A stretch of DNA of 64,000 bases from Nitrosospira multiformis. GTDB taxonomy: Bacteria > Pseudomonadota > Gammaproteobacteria > Burkholderiales > Nitrosomonadaceae. This document shows, one piece after another, positions 1 to 8,066 of this stretch. Each line of letters begins with the position of its first letter. The stretch's first letter is position 1. Below the pieces are notes generated by a model. It made no database searches. It was not told the DNA's origin and saw nothing but the letters and a program-made list of their open reading frames with translations. Position numbers and translations under genes: made by a program. Location of the stretch: the NCBI RefSeq assembly GCF_900110185.1, contig NZ_FOCT01000001.1, positions 410,586 through 474,585 of the forward strand, given 5' to 3'.

Positions 1-865
1 GCTGGGTGATGTCATCCATTACCCCTACGATTCGATGCACGCCGGCTGAATCCTTGATCGGGAAAGTGCGCGAATGGACCCATCGTATCGACATATCTGG
101 TAATAGCAAGCGGTAATCATGGTCCAGGCCCCCTAGCGGCAGATCTGCGGCTTCGCGCAGGACACGTTCCATGTCTTCCGGGTGCACAGGTTCGAAAATC
201 GTTTCCAGCCTATCTCCCCGGCCAACCCGCTGTCCTGTCATTTTCTCCCACTCAGGGTTAATATAGCGAAAGGTTTTGTCATGGACATCCCAGATCCAGA
301 ACACTTGGGGAAGATTACCCGCAAGCTGATCAAACAAATCTCCAGTTTCCCGGGGAAAAATTTTATCCTCTGGCACGCCTTTACTACGTACAGCAAATTT
401 CTGCAGCTGTTTCTGCAACTGCCTGATTTCAAGCACGTCATGAACATGCATCAACATCTGCAGACGGTCAAAAGGCTTGGTAATAAAACCTTTGGCCCCT
501 GCCTCCAAGGCTCTCTCTTTATGCTGCGGCTGGGCAGTGATTACCAGGACGGGAAGAGCCGTGCGCTCACCTTGAGATTGAATCTGAAGCCCGCTTTCAT
601 ATCCTGCTTCCGATTCTATTTGCGATTCTATTTCTCTCAAACATTCCATCACCTGAAATCCATCCATTCCCGGCATCATCAGATCGAGGAGGATGAGATC
701 GTACCGATTGGTGCGATGAAGATCACATACTTCCCGGGGATTCATGGTGCAGGTAATTGAAGTGTAACCCGCGCTCGAAAGCATGCCCTGAAGGAGTTCG
801 ACATTACCTTTCCGGTCGTCGACCACTAAAATCCGGGCATTAAGAATATCGGAAGAAGACGTCAT
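1..865 (-). CDS. Response regulator with PAS domain (3' part outside window)
   Basis: The reading frame starts at ATG 865 and runs off the left edge; 288 codons are visible. Residues about 10-150 form a CheY-like receiver: acidic pair D16/D17, phosphoacceptor D61 in LLDLMMPG, and the conserved Lys in FITKPFD. A PAS fold follows after a Leu/Gln-rich linker (QLQKQLQKF): residues from about 185 to the edge include NLPQVFWIWD and the start of a PAC-like segment (VGVMDDITQ). The output domain, probably histidine kinase or GGDEF, is not visible. The receiver carries about 18 extra residues between helix 3 and strand 4 (around 77-100), rich in Glu, Ser and Gln. The start codon overlaps the stop of a 40-codon upstream frame by 4 nt. 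The receiver-PAS identity is firm; the protein's output is unknown. Confidence 0.85.
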   Translation of the reverse strand, partial: MTSSSDILNARILVVDDRKGNVELLQGMLSSAGYTSITCTMNPREVCDLHRTNRYDLILLDLMMPGMDGFQVMECLREIESQIESEAGYESGLQIQSQGERTALPVLVITAQPQHKERALEAGAKGFITKPFDRLQMLMHVHDVLEIRQLQKQLQKFAVRSKGVPEDKIFPRETGDLFDQLAGNLPQVFWIWDVHDKTFRYINPEWEKMTGQRVGRGDRLETIFEPVHPEDMERVLREAADLPLGGLDHDYRLLLPDMSIRWVHSRTFPIKDSAGVHRIVGVMDDITQ

Positions 866-984
866 CGAATTTTCCGTTTTAATACTTGTTTAACGCTGGC
901 GCCGTCCACGGCTAATAATACATTTTTGTTCCGATTCTCAACCCAATCTGCTGCTTTGCGCATAGCATCGCTCGCCGCTTGCAT
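862..984 (-). CDS. Possible small ORF overlapping the response regulator start
   Basis: Forty codons from ATG 984 end in a TGA that shares ATGA with the response-regulator start, an arrangement typical of translational coupling. The predicted peptide is basic at its end (VLKRKIR) and contains AADWVENRNKN. No good ribosome-binding site precedes the ATG and the frame is closed by a stop shortly upstream. I do not recognise the sequence. It may be the remnant of a longer gene or chance. Confidence 0.2.
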   Translation of the reverse strand: MQAASDAMRKAADWVENRNKNVLLAVDGASVKQVLKRKIR

Positions 985-1340
985 GCCAGATTGTCCGGAT
1001 TTACCCCTTATGTAGATGGGGGCGAAGATGCCGCATCATAATCCTGTTCACGCCCCCCTACAACATCTGTAGAAGCTTGGAATACCACAGGACAGATACC
1101 GCTGGACTCGCAATCCATCAGAACCGATACCGAAACGCCGCACTTTGAAAATAAGCAGGATCTGTGCCACCCGCTTGGCCCCGCCGTGCAAGCCGTTCTT
1201 CCCAAACGACAGTCGAATCGCTGTAAAATTTACCGATACCCCTGAAGACAAATGTACTATCATGCCAAACTCTCTGCGCTCACCTGGCGGTAGCTGCTAA
1301 TATACCAATTAAATATGACCCCGGAAATCAGGACTGAAAA
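985..1340. other. Intergenic, no gene recognised
   Basis: About 356 bp between the response-regulator unit (leftward) and the holin-like gene (rightward). Short open frames on the minus strand do not resemble a known family. The AT-rich piece just before 1341 (tataccaattaaatatgac) is the likely place for the promoter of the rightward gene. Confidence 0.4.
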
Positions 1341-1745
1341 ATGCTGGATAACATGATGGCATTTCTGGCTCATTGGGGTGTCACATCGCTCTCGCTATGG
1401 ATCGCAAGCCTGATGTTTCAGGGGATTTCATTCAGCAGCAAAAAATCTCTGTTCATATCCGCTTTGCTGTTGGGCCTGGTCAATGCTGTCGTAAAACCAG
1501 TCATCATCATTCTGACCATCCCGCTGACATTGATCACCTTCGGCTTTTTTTTGCTGGTTATCAATGCCCTTATGATGATGCTGGTATCGGCACTCGTGCC
1601 CGGATTCAGGATTTCTGGATTCTGGACTGCCTTTTTTGCAAGTATCGTTGTCACGGTCGTCAGCCTGTTCATCGGCACGATGGTATTTCAACCCGAAAAG
1701 AACTATTTCGAGATGCCCCCTCAGCAAAAAGGCGTGATGATCTGA
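1341..1745 (+). CDS. Small membrane protein, phage holin superfamily IV / YvlD-like
   Basis: 134 residues with four hydrophobic segments (about 8-28, 37-55, 57-85 and 95-117) and a short polar C-terminus, the size and layout of the DUF360/YvlD-type 'phage holin family' found on many bacterial chromosomes. Typical features are the NAVVKPVI motif after helix 2 and the short FGFFLLVINA helix. Members are integral inner-membrane proteins of unknown physiological role; the holin label comes from topology and does not imply lysis. The gene stands alone between two leftward units, so it probably has its own promoter just upstream. Confidence 0.75.
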   Translation: MLDNMMAFLAHWGVTSLSLWIASLMFQGISFSSKKSLFISALLLGLVNAVVKPVIIILTIPLTLITFGFFLLVINALMMMLVSALVPGFRISGFWTAFFASIVVTVVSLFIGTMVFQPEKNYFEMPPQQKGVMI

Positions 1746-1960
1746 GGAGGCGAAAAGTTATCATGGCAAGGCAACTACATGTTGCCCCCTTCGGTCCGCC
1801 TGGAAATACCCCCGGCGCGATCCATTCACCTCGCATGTTGGTAACACGCATTATGAACTGTTGATCCAATGCGGCGTTAAGCCGGTTCATCCCCGCAGAT
1901 CAGACTGTGAAAAAACTCCTGGAGCTTTTTTAGAAGTGGGAATGCAGTTGATTTTTTAGG

Positions 1961-2455
1961 TTATATCACTGAGTGAAGTGGGATGCAGAATGTGCTAATG
2001 ATGCTAATGACGATAGAGGCCGTCCTGTTCATCGCACTGGTTTTTTTGCCCAGATGGGGAGGTGACCACCGCTGCTGATCGCGTCCTCTCTCGTCATACC
2101 GAAGTCGTGAGCGACAGGCATGCTCAAACCCATCGGCGAGGTGCTGGAACGATAGCCAGGACATATCATCCACAGCAAAGGTGCCTGCAGCTAAAGAAAG
2201 TGGAAAGCTGTACTTTCCACCTATACCATGTCCGGCCTGAAAGCTCAATTCGAGGTCAATTTTGCTCTCGATGAGGCAAGAAGAGCGGATAGGAATGCCT
2301 TGAAAAACGATTTGTCCGGAGTACACCTGTTTTCCTGTATTCGATTTCACGGTCACCTGAACATTGACTGAAACCCCTCTTGCAGCGGAAATGGATGAAA
2401 ACCATACTGGGGCTATACCCCCCAATCCGAGTTCAGGAAAGATAGCCTGTCGCAC
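1961..2455 (-). CDS. Hypothetical ORF overlapping the end of the COG4278-like gene
   Basis: 164 codons from ATG 2455, starting 23 nt inside the 3' end of the upstream gene in a different frame. The first 100 residues look protein-like (VSVNVQVTVKSNTGKQVYSG, then alternating hydrophobic/polar stretches suggesting beta strands). The last 60 residues look random. I do not recognise a family. It may be a translationally coupled gene, a decayed gene, or non-coding. No ribosome-binding site is evident. Confidence 0.3.
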   Translation of the reverse strand: MRQAIFPELGLGGIAPVWFSSISAARGVSVNVQVTVKSNTGKQVYSGQIVFQGIPIRSSCLIESKIDLELSFQAGHGIGGKYSFPLSLAAGTFAVDDMSWLSFQHLADGFEHACRSRLRYDERGRDQQRWSPPHLGKKTSAMNRTASIVISIISTFCIPLHSVI

Positions 2456-3158
2456 ATTGAAAATTCATCTCCTCCTCGTAGGCGTCCAAGGAATGTGTGA
2501 TTCCATCGGGGATGTTCAGCAAGGTGTCGATCTGGAAAAGAAACGGTAATTGAGAGGGCGACCACGCATTTATCCCTTCCCAGTCGCACGCTAATTGCCA
2601 GATATTCCTACCATTCCTACCCCCGTTGTTGCATATGGAGTGAATCGACTCGTTGGGGGTGTGGTGAAGAAAGCGCCCCATTCCCTCTCGGCAAAAATCG
2701 GCATATTCACGTGTAAGCAGGATAAACTCATGCCAGGCAGCGTCAACCACGCGCGAAGGCATTGATAAAGGTCGGCCCGAAGTTTTAGAAAGCAGAAAGA
2801 ATTGGCGAAGTCCCAATGTGACGAGGGACAACTGTTCGGCGGAAAGGTGTGGATATCGCTCCTTGACTCGCTCTTCGATAAGGGAAGGGAATGTGTAAGT
2901 CTTGAGAAACTGGATTTGGCGTTGGTTAGCGCGTTCCTCCCAGTATTGGAATAGCGGGGGGAGAAAAGGTAGGGCAGCCGGAAAGAGTCCGAGCAGTTGG
3001 CCGTACGCTGTTTTGCTTGTAAAAATTACAAGACACGCAATCGCTGTCCAGAATACTAGAGAGAGTAAATCTACATAAGGCGACTCTTGCCTTGTCCGCA
3101 GAACGGCAGGGGCCAGCAATGCTTCGGCAGGAGGGGGAATATACTCGTAAGGCTTCAT
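2433..3158 (-). CDS. COG4278-like conserved hypothetical protein
   Basis: 241 residues. Two hydrophobic segments near the N-terminus (about 28-48 and 53-70) suggest a membrane anchor. The rest carries the family signature VVDAAWHEFILLT, then EYADFC, then GRFLHHTP, as in bacterial proteins annotated 'glycine-rich domain-containing' (COG4278). The Cys- and Gly-rich tail usual for this family is missing: the protein stops soon after the IPDG-T-SLDAY segment with a 15-residue tail. Function is unknown for the family. It appears to be a single gene; upstream 3159-4032 has no recognisable partner. The start ATG lacks an obvious ribosome-binding site, so the N-terminus is less certain than the core. 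Confidence 0.65.
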   Translation of the reverse strand: MKPYEYIPPPAEALLAPAVLRTRQESPYVDLLSLVFWTAIACLVIFTSKTAYGQLLGLFPAALPFLPPLFQYWEERANQRQIQFLKTYTFPSLIEERVKERYPHLSAEQLSLVTLGLRQFFLLSKTSGRPLSMPSRVVDAAWHEFILLTREYADFCREGMGRFLHHTPNESIHSICNNGGRNGRNIWQLACDWEGINAWSPSQLPFLFQIDTLLNIPDGITHSLDAYEEEMNFQCATGYLS

Positions 3159-4032
3159 AGTAAATTTGCAATATAGATTTTATGGAACCGAAACATAAAC
3201 GAATATCCAGCCTGGTATCTGTTGTCACAACAGTAAAGGTACGCCCTTGCTATGCATAGGAATACCAGGGCTTGAAAAGTGGGTGGATTTAATGAAGCAA
3301 GCTTTCACGCTCTTCGGCACCCCTTTCGGCCCGTTGCCTGTATCGATAAGCGGACGTCCACGTTCAAGAGCGGGGCGAGAGCAACAAAATGGTCTTTGAT
3401 TTCGTAATCCCATGAGCCTACTGTAGCAGCAGCCGGAAAAGAGTACATGCATAGAACTACGTATTCGTTTTGTGTATTTCTGCGCTTGTTCGGCATTTCC
3501 TATGTGAATTGAACAGCTCAACCTGGAGCAGTGTCAGGTTAGACCCCGAGCTCGGATTGAGACAATTTCTTCGATTCCTGCAAGGAGAACGACATGAAGC
3601 AGCAGAAACCGGATAGGACCATACGACTGAAGAAACTAGGCGAAGAGCCCATTGCTCGCACGTTGCCTCGCCTCGTTTGGCGCTCCACTGCATGCAGGTA
3701 GTACCTTTGAGGTCGAGTAAGCTGACGCGCTTGACCGGATTTTTTCATACTGTTCTTGGTGGTAATCGCTCGGACGATGCGTTAAGTACCGCGGCTACAC
3801 ATTTTCTGACATGCTCGACAGGGTATTTCAGTAATTCCGGAACGACTCCCATTGGACTGAAGTACACCTTAACGGCTCGATAAGGAGGCTGGAAGGAAAA
3901 GGTAAGAAATTTCGGTCTCGGGCTAAAGGAAAAGCGACCCATACCCGACTTTGATGTCGAGAGATATACCGAACTACCAAGCGGCTTTGATATTTGAGAT
4001 TGGAAATTAAAGCGTACTTAATTTGCCGCCTA
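3159..4032. other. Gene-poor stretch between COG4278-like gene and bioD
   Basis: About 870 bp with no recognisable gene. Several short open frames exist on both strands but none shows family similarity or consistent codon choice. The only one with a clear ribosome-binding site is the 35-codon frame at 3594-3701. It may be decayed DNA. No terminator for bioD is evident here. Confidence 0.4.
3594..3701 (+). CDS. Possible 35-residue basic peptide
   Basis: The ATG at 3594 is preceded by a strong Shine-Dalgarno match (aaggaga, 6 nt spacing). The frame encodes a basic peptide (KKLGEEPIARTLPR in its middle) ending at TAG 3701. No family is recognised. A good ribosome-binding site in front of a short frame in a gene-poor region could be chance or the remaining start of a lost gene. 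Confidence 0.15.
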   Translation: MKQQKPDRTIRLKKLGEEPIARTLPRLVWRSTACR

Positions 4033-4707
4033 CTACCCCTGTATCATCGAAATATCCAGCAACACCGATAGTTTTGCGCTATCGAGACTTTGTTCAAACG
4101 GCAGTACGCCCAGCAAGGGACAGTCGAGCCGCCGCTCCAGAGCAAGCATGTTCTCCTCGAAAGCCGCCATTTGGGGATCGATTCGATTTGCCACCCATCC
4201 CGCCAGCGAGAGTTTGGCTGCTCGAACGGCATGGGCCGTCAATAGCGCGTGGCTGATACAGCCAAGCCGCATCCCCACCACCAGCAGGACCGGCAAATCC
4301 AAAGCCTGCACCATAGCTGCCATGTCCTCATGGTCGTTCAAAGGAACAAGAAATCCGCCTGCTCCTTCCACGATCACGATATCCGCTCTTTTTCTCAATT
4401 CAAGATATGCCTGACGAATGACTTCGAGATCGATTTCAATGCCCGCCCTGCTTGCGGCAATATGCGGAGCAACTGGAGGAACAAGCGCATAAGGATTGAT
4501 ATGCTCGCGTCCCACGGAAACGCTGCTTGCCGCAGCAAGTAATTCGACATCAGGCCACGTTCCGTTTTCGTATCCGGCTGCGACGGGCTTCATGCCCGCC
4601 ACAGTTTTTCCCGTGGCAGCAAAGGCATGCAGCAGGGCGCAGCTCACGCGTGTTTTGCCTACGCCGGTATCTGTCCCGGTGATGAAATATCCATTTCCCA
4701 CTCCCAT
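4033..4707 (-). CDS. bioD: Dethiobiotin synthetase
   Basis: ATP-dependent closure of the ureido ring of 7,8-diaminopelargonic acid with CO2, the penultimate step of biotin synthesis, in the cytoplasm. 224 residues, the usual length. The P-loop GTDTGVGKT is at residues 10-18, the substrate-side Lys is in GMKPVAAG, and the conserved IVEGAGGFLVPL segment is near residue 113. It is the last gene of the leftward bioH-bioC-bioD run and starts 14 nt after bioC stops, so it is co-transcribed. bioA is not present in the window, so the DAPA aminotransferase must be encoded elsewhere. Confidence 0.95.
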   Translation of the reverse strand: MGVGNGYFITGTDTGVGKTRVSCALLHAFAATGKTVAGMKPVAAGYENGTWPDVELLAAASSVSVGREHINPYALVPPVAPHIAASRAGIEIDLEVIRQAYLELRKRADIVIVEGAGGFLVPLNDHEDMAAMVQALDLPVLLVVGMRLGCISHALLTAHAVRAAKLSLAGWVANRIDPQMAAFEENMLALERRLDCPLLGVLPFEQSLDSAKLSVLLDISMIQG

Positions 4708-4721
4708 AAAGCGAAATACCC

Positions 4722-5645
4722 TTATTCCAGACCGATGTGGCGGCGTGTTTCGGGTGTAAGAATGGATGTTCGGGACACTGGTTTCCAGGCATGGCCATAC
4801 ACCACTTCAAAAGTCGCTGGCAATTTTCCCCCTGTACGCAGCGCCTCATAATGGCCAACTGCTTTTTGCCATGCATTTTTCCCGGTCAGCCCGCGGGGTC
4901 GCGCCCCGGTGGCATTATGAGCGCCGATGGCTTTGAGATCGCGCATCACGTCGATAACTTCGTCATAGGTCAGGGTAATATATTCCATATCCATCACCGG
5001 TGTTGCAAAACCGCTATGCACTAGCATGTCGCCTATGTCGTGCATATCCGTAAAGCGATTGATATGACTGTAATCATCCGCATGGCGAAAAGCCTGTCGC
5101 AACTCTTTCAGCGTATCCGGCCCGAAAGTGCTGAACATGAACAAGCCACCGTTTTTCAGGATACGCCGTATCTCGTCAAAGGTTTTTTTGAGATCATTAC
5201 ACCATTGCAGCGCCAGATTGGACCAGGCAAGGCCGGCGCAGGAATCTTCCAACGGTAGTTGCTCAATATCACCTACAACATAACGGACCCGGCTTGTACG
5301 CTGATTGCGGCCCATCCCGAACAACTGGCGCCAGCGGGGGATTGTGGAATTCACTCGCTGCCGGGCTTGGTGATGCATGCCGGTCGCAATATCGATGGCG
5401 AGCATGGAGGCGTCCGGATAACGTTCAAGCAGTTTGCAGGTGCCGTAGCCGGTGCCGCTTCCGGCATCGAGAACAACATCGGGCGTATATTTGATGTATT
5501 CAAGGCGGGACAGCATCCGGTCGCACACTTCACGCTGAAGGATCGCCGCCTGGTCATATATAGGCGCAGCTCGTTCAAACGCCCTACGCACCCGACGCTT
5601 ATCGATGAAGTGATCGTAATTTACTGCAGACTCATTTGCACTCAT
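4722..5645 (-). CDS. bioC: Malonyl-ACP O-methyltransferase
   Basis: SAM-dependent methyltransferase that caps malonyl-ACP so that fatty-acid synthesis can elongate it to pimeloyl-ACP methyl ester. 307 residues, slightly longer than E. coli BioC. The N-terminal VRRAFERAAPIYDQAA segment is typical of BioC and motif I VLDAGSGTGYG lies around residues 60-70. The LAWSNLALQWCND and FSTFGPDTLKELRQAF stretches are BioC hallmarks that separate it from generic methyltransferases. It starts 6 nt after the bioH stop and is followed closely by bioD, forming a tight three-gene run. Confidence 0.93.
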   Translation of the reverse strand: MSANESAVNYDHFIDKRRVRRAFERAAPIYDQAAILQREVCDRMLSRLEYIKYTPDVVLDAGSGTGYGTCKLLERYPDASMLAIDIATGMHHQARQRVNSTIPRWRQLFGMGRNQRTSRVRYVVGDIEQLPLEDSCAGLAWSNLALQWCNDLKKTFDEIRRILKNGGLFMFSTFGPDTLKELRQAFRHADDYSHINRFTDMHDIGDMLVHSGFATPVMDMEYITLTYDEVIDVMRDLKAIGAHNATGARPRGLTGKNAWQKAVGHYEALRTGGKLPATFEVVYGHAWKPVSRTSILTPETRRHIGLE

Positions 5646-5651
5646 TTGAAC

Positions 5652-6434
5652 TCATCTGGCGAAGCGAACGATATTCGCAATGAATTTATCAGGATAGGAC
5701 AAGAAAGGCACGTGACTGCAATTCGGTAGCATGGCCAGCTCGACATCCTGAAATTGCTGCTTCATCCATCCCGCTGCCTCGGGGTGGGCAATGACATCGT
5801 TCTCGCCGTGTATCAGCAAAGCGGGTTGAACGATGTTTCGCAGCTTTCCACGAAGGTCGTTCGCAAGCACGATCTGTAACCCCGCGTCCAATGCCTCCGG
5901 CTCTGGCGTACAGCGCTCGAACAAAAGTCTCCGCATCTCGGGCAATACCTTCCCCGCATCTCCTCCCCCACTCACCTGTAGGGTAAGAAATCGCTTCATG
6001 GTGGTACTGAAGTCTCGTTTGAGATTTTCCGCAAATGCCTTCAATGTCAATTCCTCCATTCCCCATTGCCAGTCCTCGCGTTTGACGAAGCTGGGCGTGG
6101 TGGAAGTCAATATGATTTTCTTCACGCGCCCCGGCTCGCGCAATGCGAGTTCGATTGCGAGTTGTCCCCCCAGCGACCATCCACAAATTACACACCCGGA
6201 AGGTAGAACCTCCATCACCCTCTCGACCATGTCCTCGCTGACACCGGTTTTCTCTCCAGTTTTGTAAGGGGAGGCCCCCCGGCTGAATCCGTGACCCGGC
6301 AAATCGATGAGATGCAAGCGGAAATGCTGGGCCAGTGAGTGTCGGGTGCTACCCCACATTCCGCTGTGCATGGCCCACCCATGCAGCAGAACGAGATCGG
6401 GACCTTCACCGAGAGATTCCACGTAAAGGCTCAC
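5652..6434 (-). CDS. bioH: Pimeloyl-ACP methyl ester carboxylesterase
   Basis: Alpha/beta hydrolase that removes the methyl group added by BioC, releasing pimeloyl-ACP for BioF. 260 residues. The oxyanion-side motif HGWAMHSGMWG is near residue 18, the nucleophile elbow is GWSLGGQ (Ser near 84), the catalytic Asp is in HGENDV and the catalytic His is in CSHVPFLS. The start is GTG at 6434, with a ggaataatca ribosome-binding region just upstream. In many relatives bioH directly follows bioF; here bioF ends about 4.8 kb further upstream, so this promoter-proximal position implies a new promoter in 6435-7020. Confidence 0.93.
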   Translation of the reverse strand: MSLYVESLGEGPDLVLLHGWAMHSGMWGSTRHSLAQHFRLHLIDLPGHGFSRGASPYKTGEKTGVSEDMVERVMEVLPSGCVICGWSLGGQLAIELALREPGRVKKIILTSTTPSFVKREDWQWGMEELTLKAFAENLKRDFSTTMKRFLTLQVSGGGDAGKVLPEMRRLLFERCTPEPEALDAGLQIVLANDLRGKLRNIVQPALLIHGENDVIAHPEAAGWMKQQFQDVELAMLPNCSHVPFLSYPDKFIANIVRFAR

Positions 6435-7020
6435 TGATTATTCCACATTGCATTGGTAGGGCATCGCCCTTACAAGGCGCATGCCGGATTAAGGAACCTC
6501 TGAACAAATCCTCGGCAGGGGCGTTGCTGTCAAAATCGGAATAATCACGAGAGAGCGCACGAAGTGGCGCCCAGAGCATAGCCCAAGGATTCCGTAAAGG
6601 GGAGCGGGTAGCGTCGGGGGCACAACGATCGCGACTGAATCTGGGCCAGTATCCCGCCTCGAGATCGCATCTTCCTTCGGAAGATACTGTTCCTCTCCCC
6701 GAGATCGCACCATTCGCGTCGTCGCCTTTCGTGCATCTCATCCCGCAAAGCGTCGCGCTTGAGAGGGAGTCGTTCACGAGTTCCCTAATAATTGACGTAA
6801 TTTGAATATCGGAAAGATAACAAGTCAAATTGCCCTCTGTAGATGCCGGCTCATCAACGGGAACGTTCGGTAAATTATGTAGGTTGGTTGGTTCATTCGA
6901 CACCACAAGCGAAGATTTATCAGTTCCTGAACCTCCGGCAACAGGAGTAAGGTTGCCTCCATGCAGGAGGTAGGGAGGCAATAAGGGGGGAGAGAGGATA
7001 CAAATCAGAGTACAGTCATC
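6435..7020. other. Intergenic between island methyltransferase and bioH
   Basis: About 590 bp. A minus-strand open frame spans most of it and runs 29 nt into bioH, but its sequence resembles no family and lacks a ribosome-binding site, so I do not call it. The region contains a repeat with a small hairpin (about 6661-6760) whose diverged partner lies beyond the other end of the inserted genes (11131-11220). A promoter for bioHCD must lie here or further upstream. Confidence 0.45.
6661..6760. repeat. Left copy of diverged hairpin-containing repeat
   Basis: It contains a 7-bp stem atcttcc/ggaagat with loop ttc (6669-6685). Further right it has gcatctcatcccgcaaag. A diverged copy at about 11131-11220 has the same order: stem ccttcc/ggaagg, loop ttt, then gcatctcatcctgcaaag. 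The two stems differ by compensating bases. Both copies are in the same orientation and bracket the genes inserted between bioF and bioH. Confidence 0.45.
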
Positions 7021-7854
7021 TCAGTCTTTCAACGGGAGTACTGCGGCATCTCGCGTAAGAGAGACTTGTGATATGGCTTCAAGATCGTGCGCGACATAAA
7101 GCTTTTCAAGAAAAGACCTCTCCGGAAATGGGCGTCCTCCACTCACTCCATACCATCTGTCAATTTTTACCCGACTACTCTGTTCATTGAATTCGTCGAT
7201 TGCAAGTAGCACTCCAGCAAATTTATGATTGAATAAAAACTCGATATCGTCGAAGTAAAGCGGAACCTGCCACAGCATTTTCATATCGGGATTACGAAAT
7301 ATTTGAAGTGCCTCACAGGTAGACGAATATAAATCGAGATCGAACGATGCAAACCCGATAGGCGGGGGTCGAAATTCTTCGAAAAATCTCGGAACGGTAT
7401 CCCTTACATTTCCAAGAATAAATGTGGTTCGATCTGTCAGGAAGGAGCGTAGCCTCGGTTCATCCATAGCATAGTCGCCAGGCTTCCACGCATCCGGGTG
7501 ATCTCGATAATCCCCGATAAAGGCCGGAAGTCCTTGAGACCCTGCATCAAAACCATAGACCTTGATTCCAATACCAGTTTCACGTTCGACTGCCTCTGCC
7601 TCCCTTTGAAGTGTGACTAAGCCATTACCCCCCGCTACGCCAAATTCTATGACGGATATCTCCGGAACCTTTTGCTTAAGCGCTTGCTCAGCTGCGGTAA
7701 GCACTCCCAGTAGGTAAGCGGGCCGCTTCGATAACTCCCACAGCGACCGAGTCTTCACTGATACATTGAATTGCTTTAACAGAGCCCTGACCAAAATTCT
7801 AAATGGTGGTTCCATTCCGAGACGGACTAGGAATCTCCATCTACCTTCATCCAT
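7021..7854 (-). CDS. Class I SAM-dependent methyltransferase-like protein
   Basis: 277 residues. The SAM-binding motif I appears as VIEFGVAGGNGL (about residues 68-79), followed by the acidic-loop region KVYGFDAGSQG. A later FASFDLDLYSST segment matches the metal- or substrate-binding part of sugar and macrolide O-methyltransferases of the TylF type. The ATG at 7854 has a strong ribosome-binding site (aaggag, 8 nt). It is the last gene of the minus-strand half of the insertion inside the biotin operon, 212 bp downstream of the deacetylase. A role in modifying a surface glycan is plausible from context but the substrate cannot be read from sequence. Confidence 0.65.
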   Translation of the reverse strand: MDEGRWRFLVRLGMEPPFRILVRALLKQFNVSVKTRSLWELSKRPAYLLGVLTAAEQALKQKVPEISVIEFGVAGGNGLVTLQREAEAVERETGIGIKVYGFDAGSQGLPAFIGDYRDHPDAWKPGDYAMDEPRLRSFLTDRTTFILGNVRDTVPRFFEEFRPPPIGFASFDLDLYSSTCEALQIFRNPDMKMLWQVPLYFDDIEFLFNHKFAGVLLAIDEFNEQSSRVKIDRWYGVSGGRPFPERSFLEKLYVAHDLEAISQVSLTRDAAVLPLKD

Positions 7855-8066
7855 TTCCAGATCTCCTTGGAAAAATTCAAATACTACTTGAGCGCCACTA
7901 GGGAATGTCTTACTTTTACGGGTCCGTTTTGTCCGACGAGACTTCTTATAACGGCAGTTTCAATTCGTGGATTCAGGAGTATGCTTGAACGCCCAATAAG
8001 AATTCAGGCAAAGTGAACCTATTACGGGATATATCTAGCGCATTCGACCAAATGTTCGTATGCTGT

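Noticed and set aside
1373..1864. 163-codon plus-strand frame
   Set aside because: Overlaps the holin-like gene in another frame; high His/Arg/Cys content typical of a shadow frame.
1908..1932. A-run/T-run inverted sequence after the holin-like gene (aaaaaactcctggagctttttt)
   Set aside because: The central pairing leaves almost no loop and one mismatch; too weak to call a terminator.
3225..3521. 98-codon minus-strand frame in the gene-poor region
   Set aside because: Irregular composition, rich in Cys/Arg/Ser, and no similarity to a known protein.
6406..6981. 191-codon minus-strand open frame overlapping the bioH start
   Set aside because: No family similarity, no ribosome-binding site, contains the hairpin repeat, and overlaps a certain gene.
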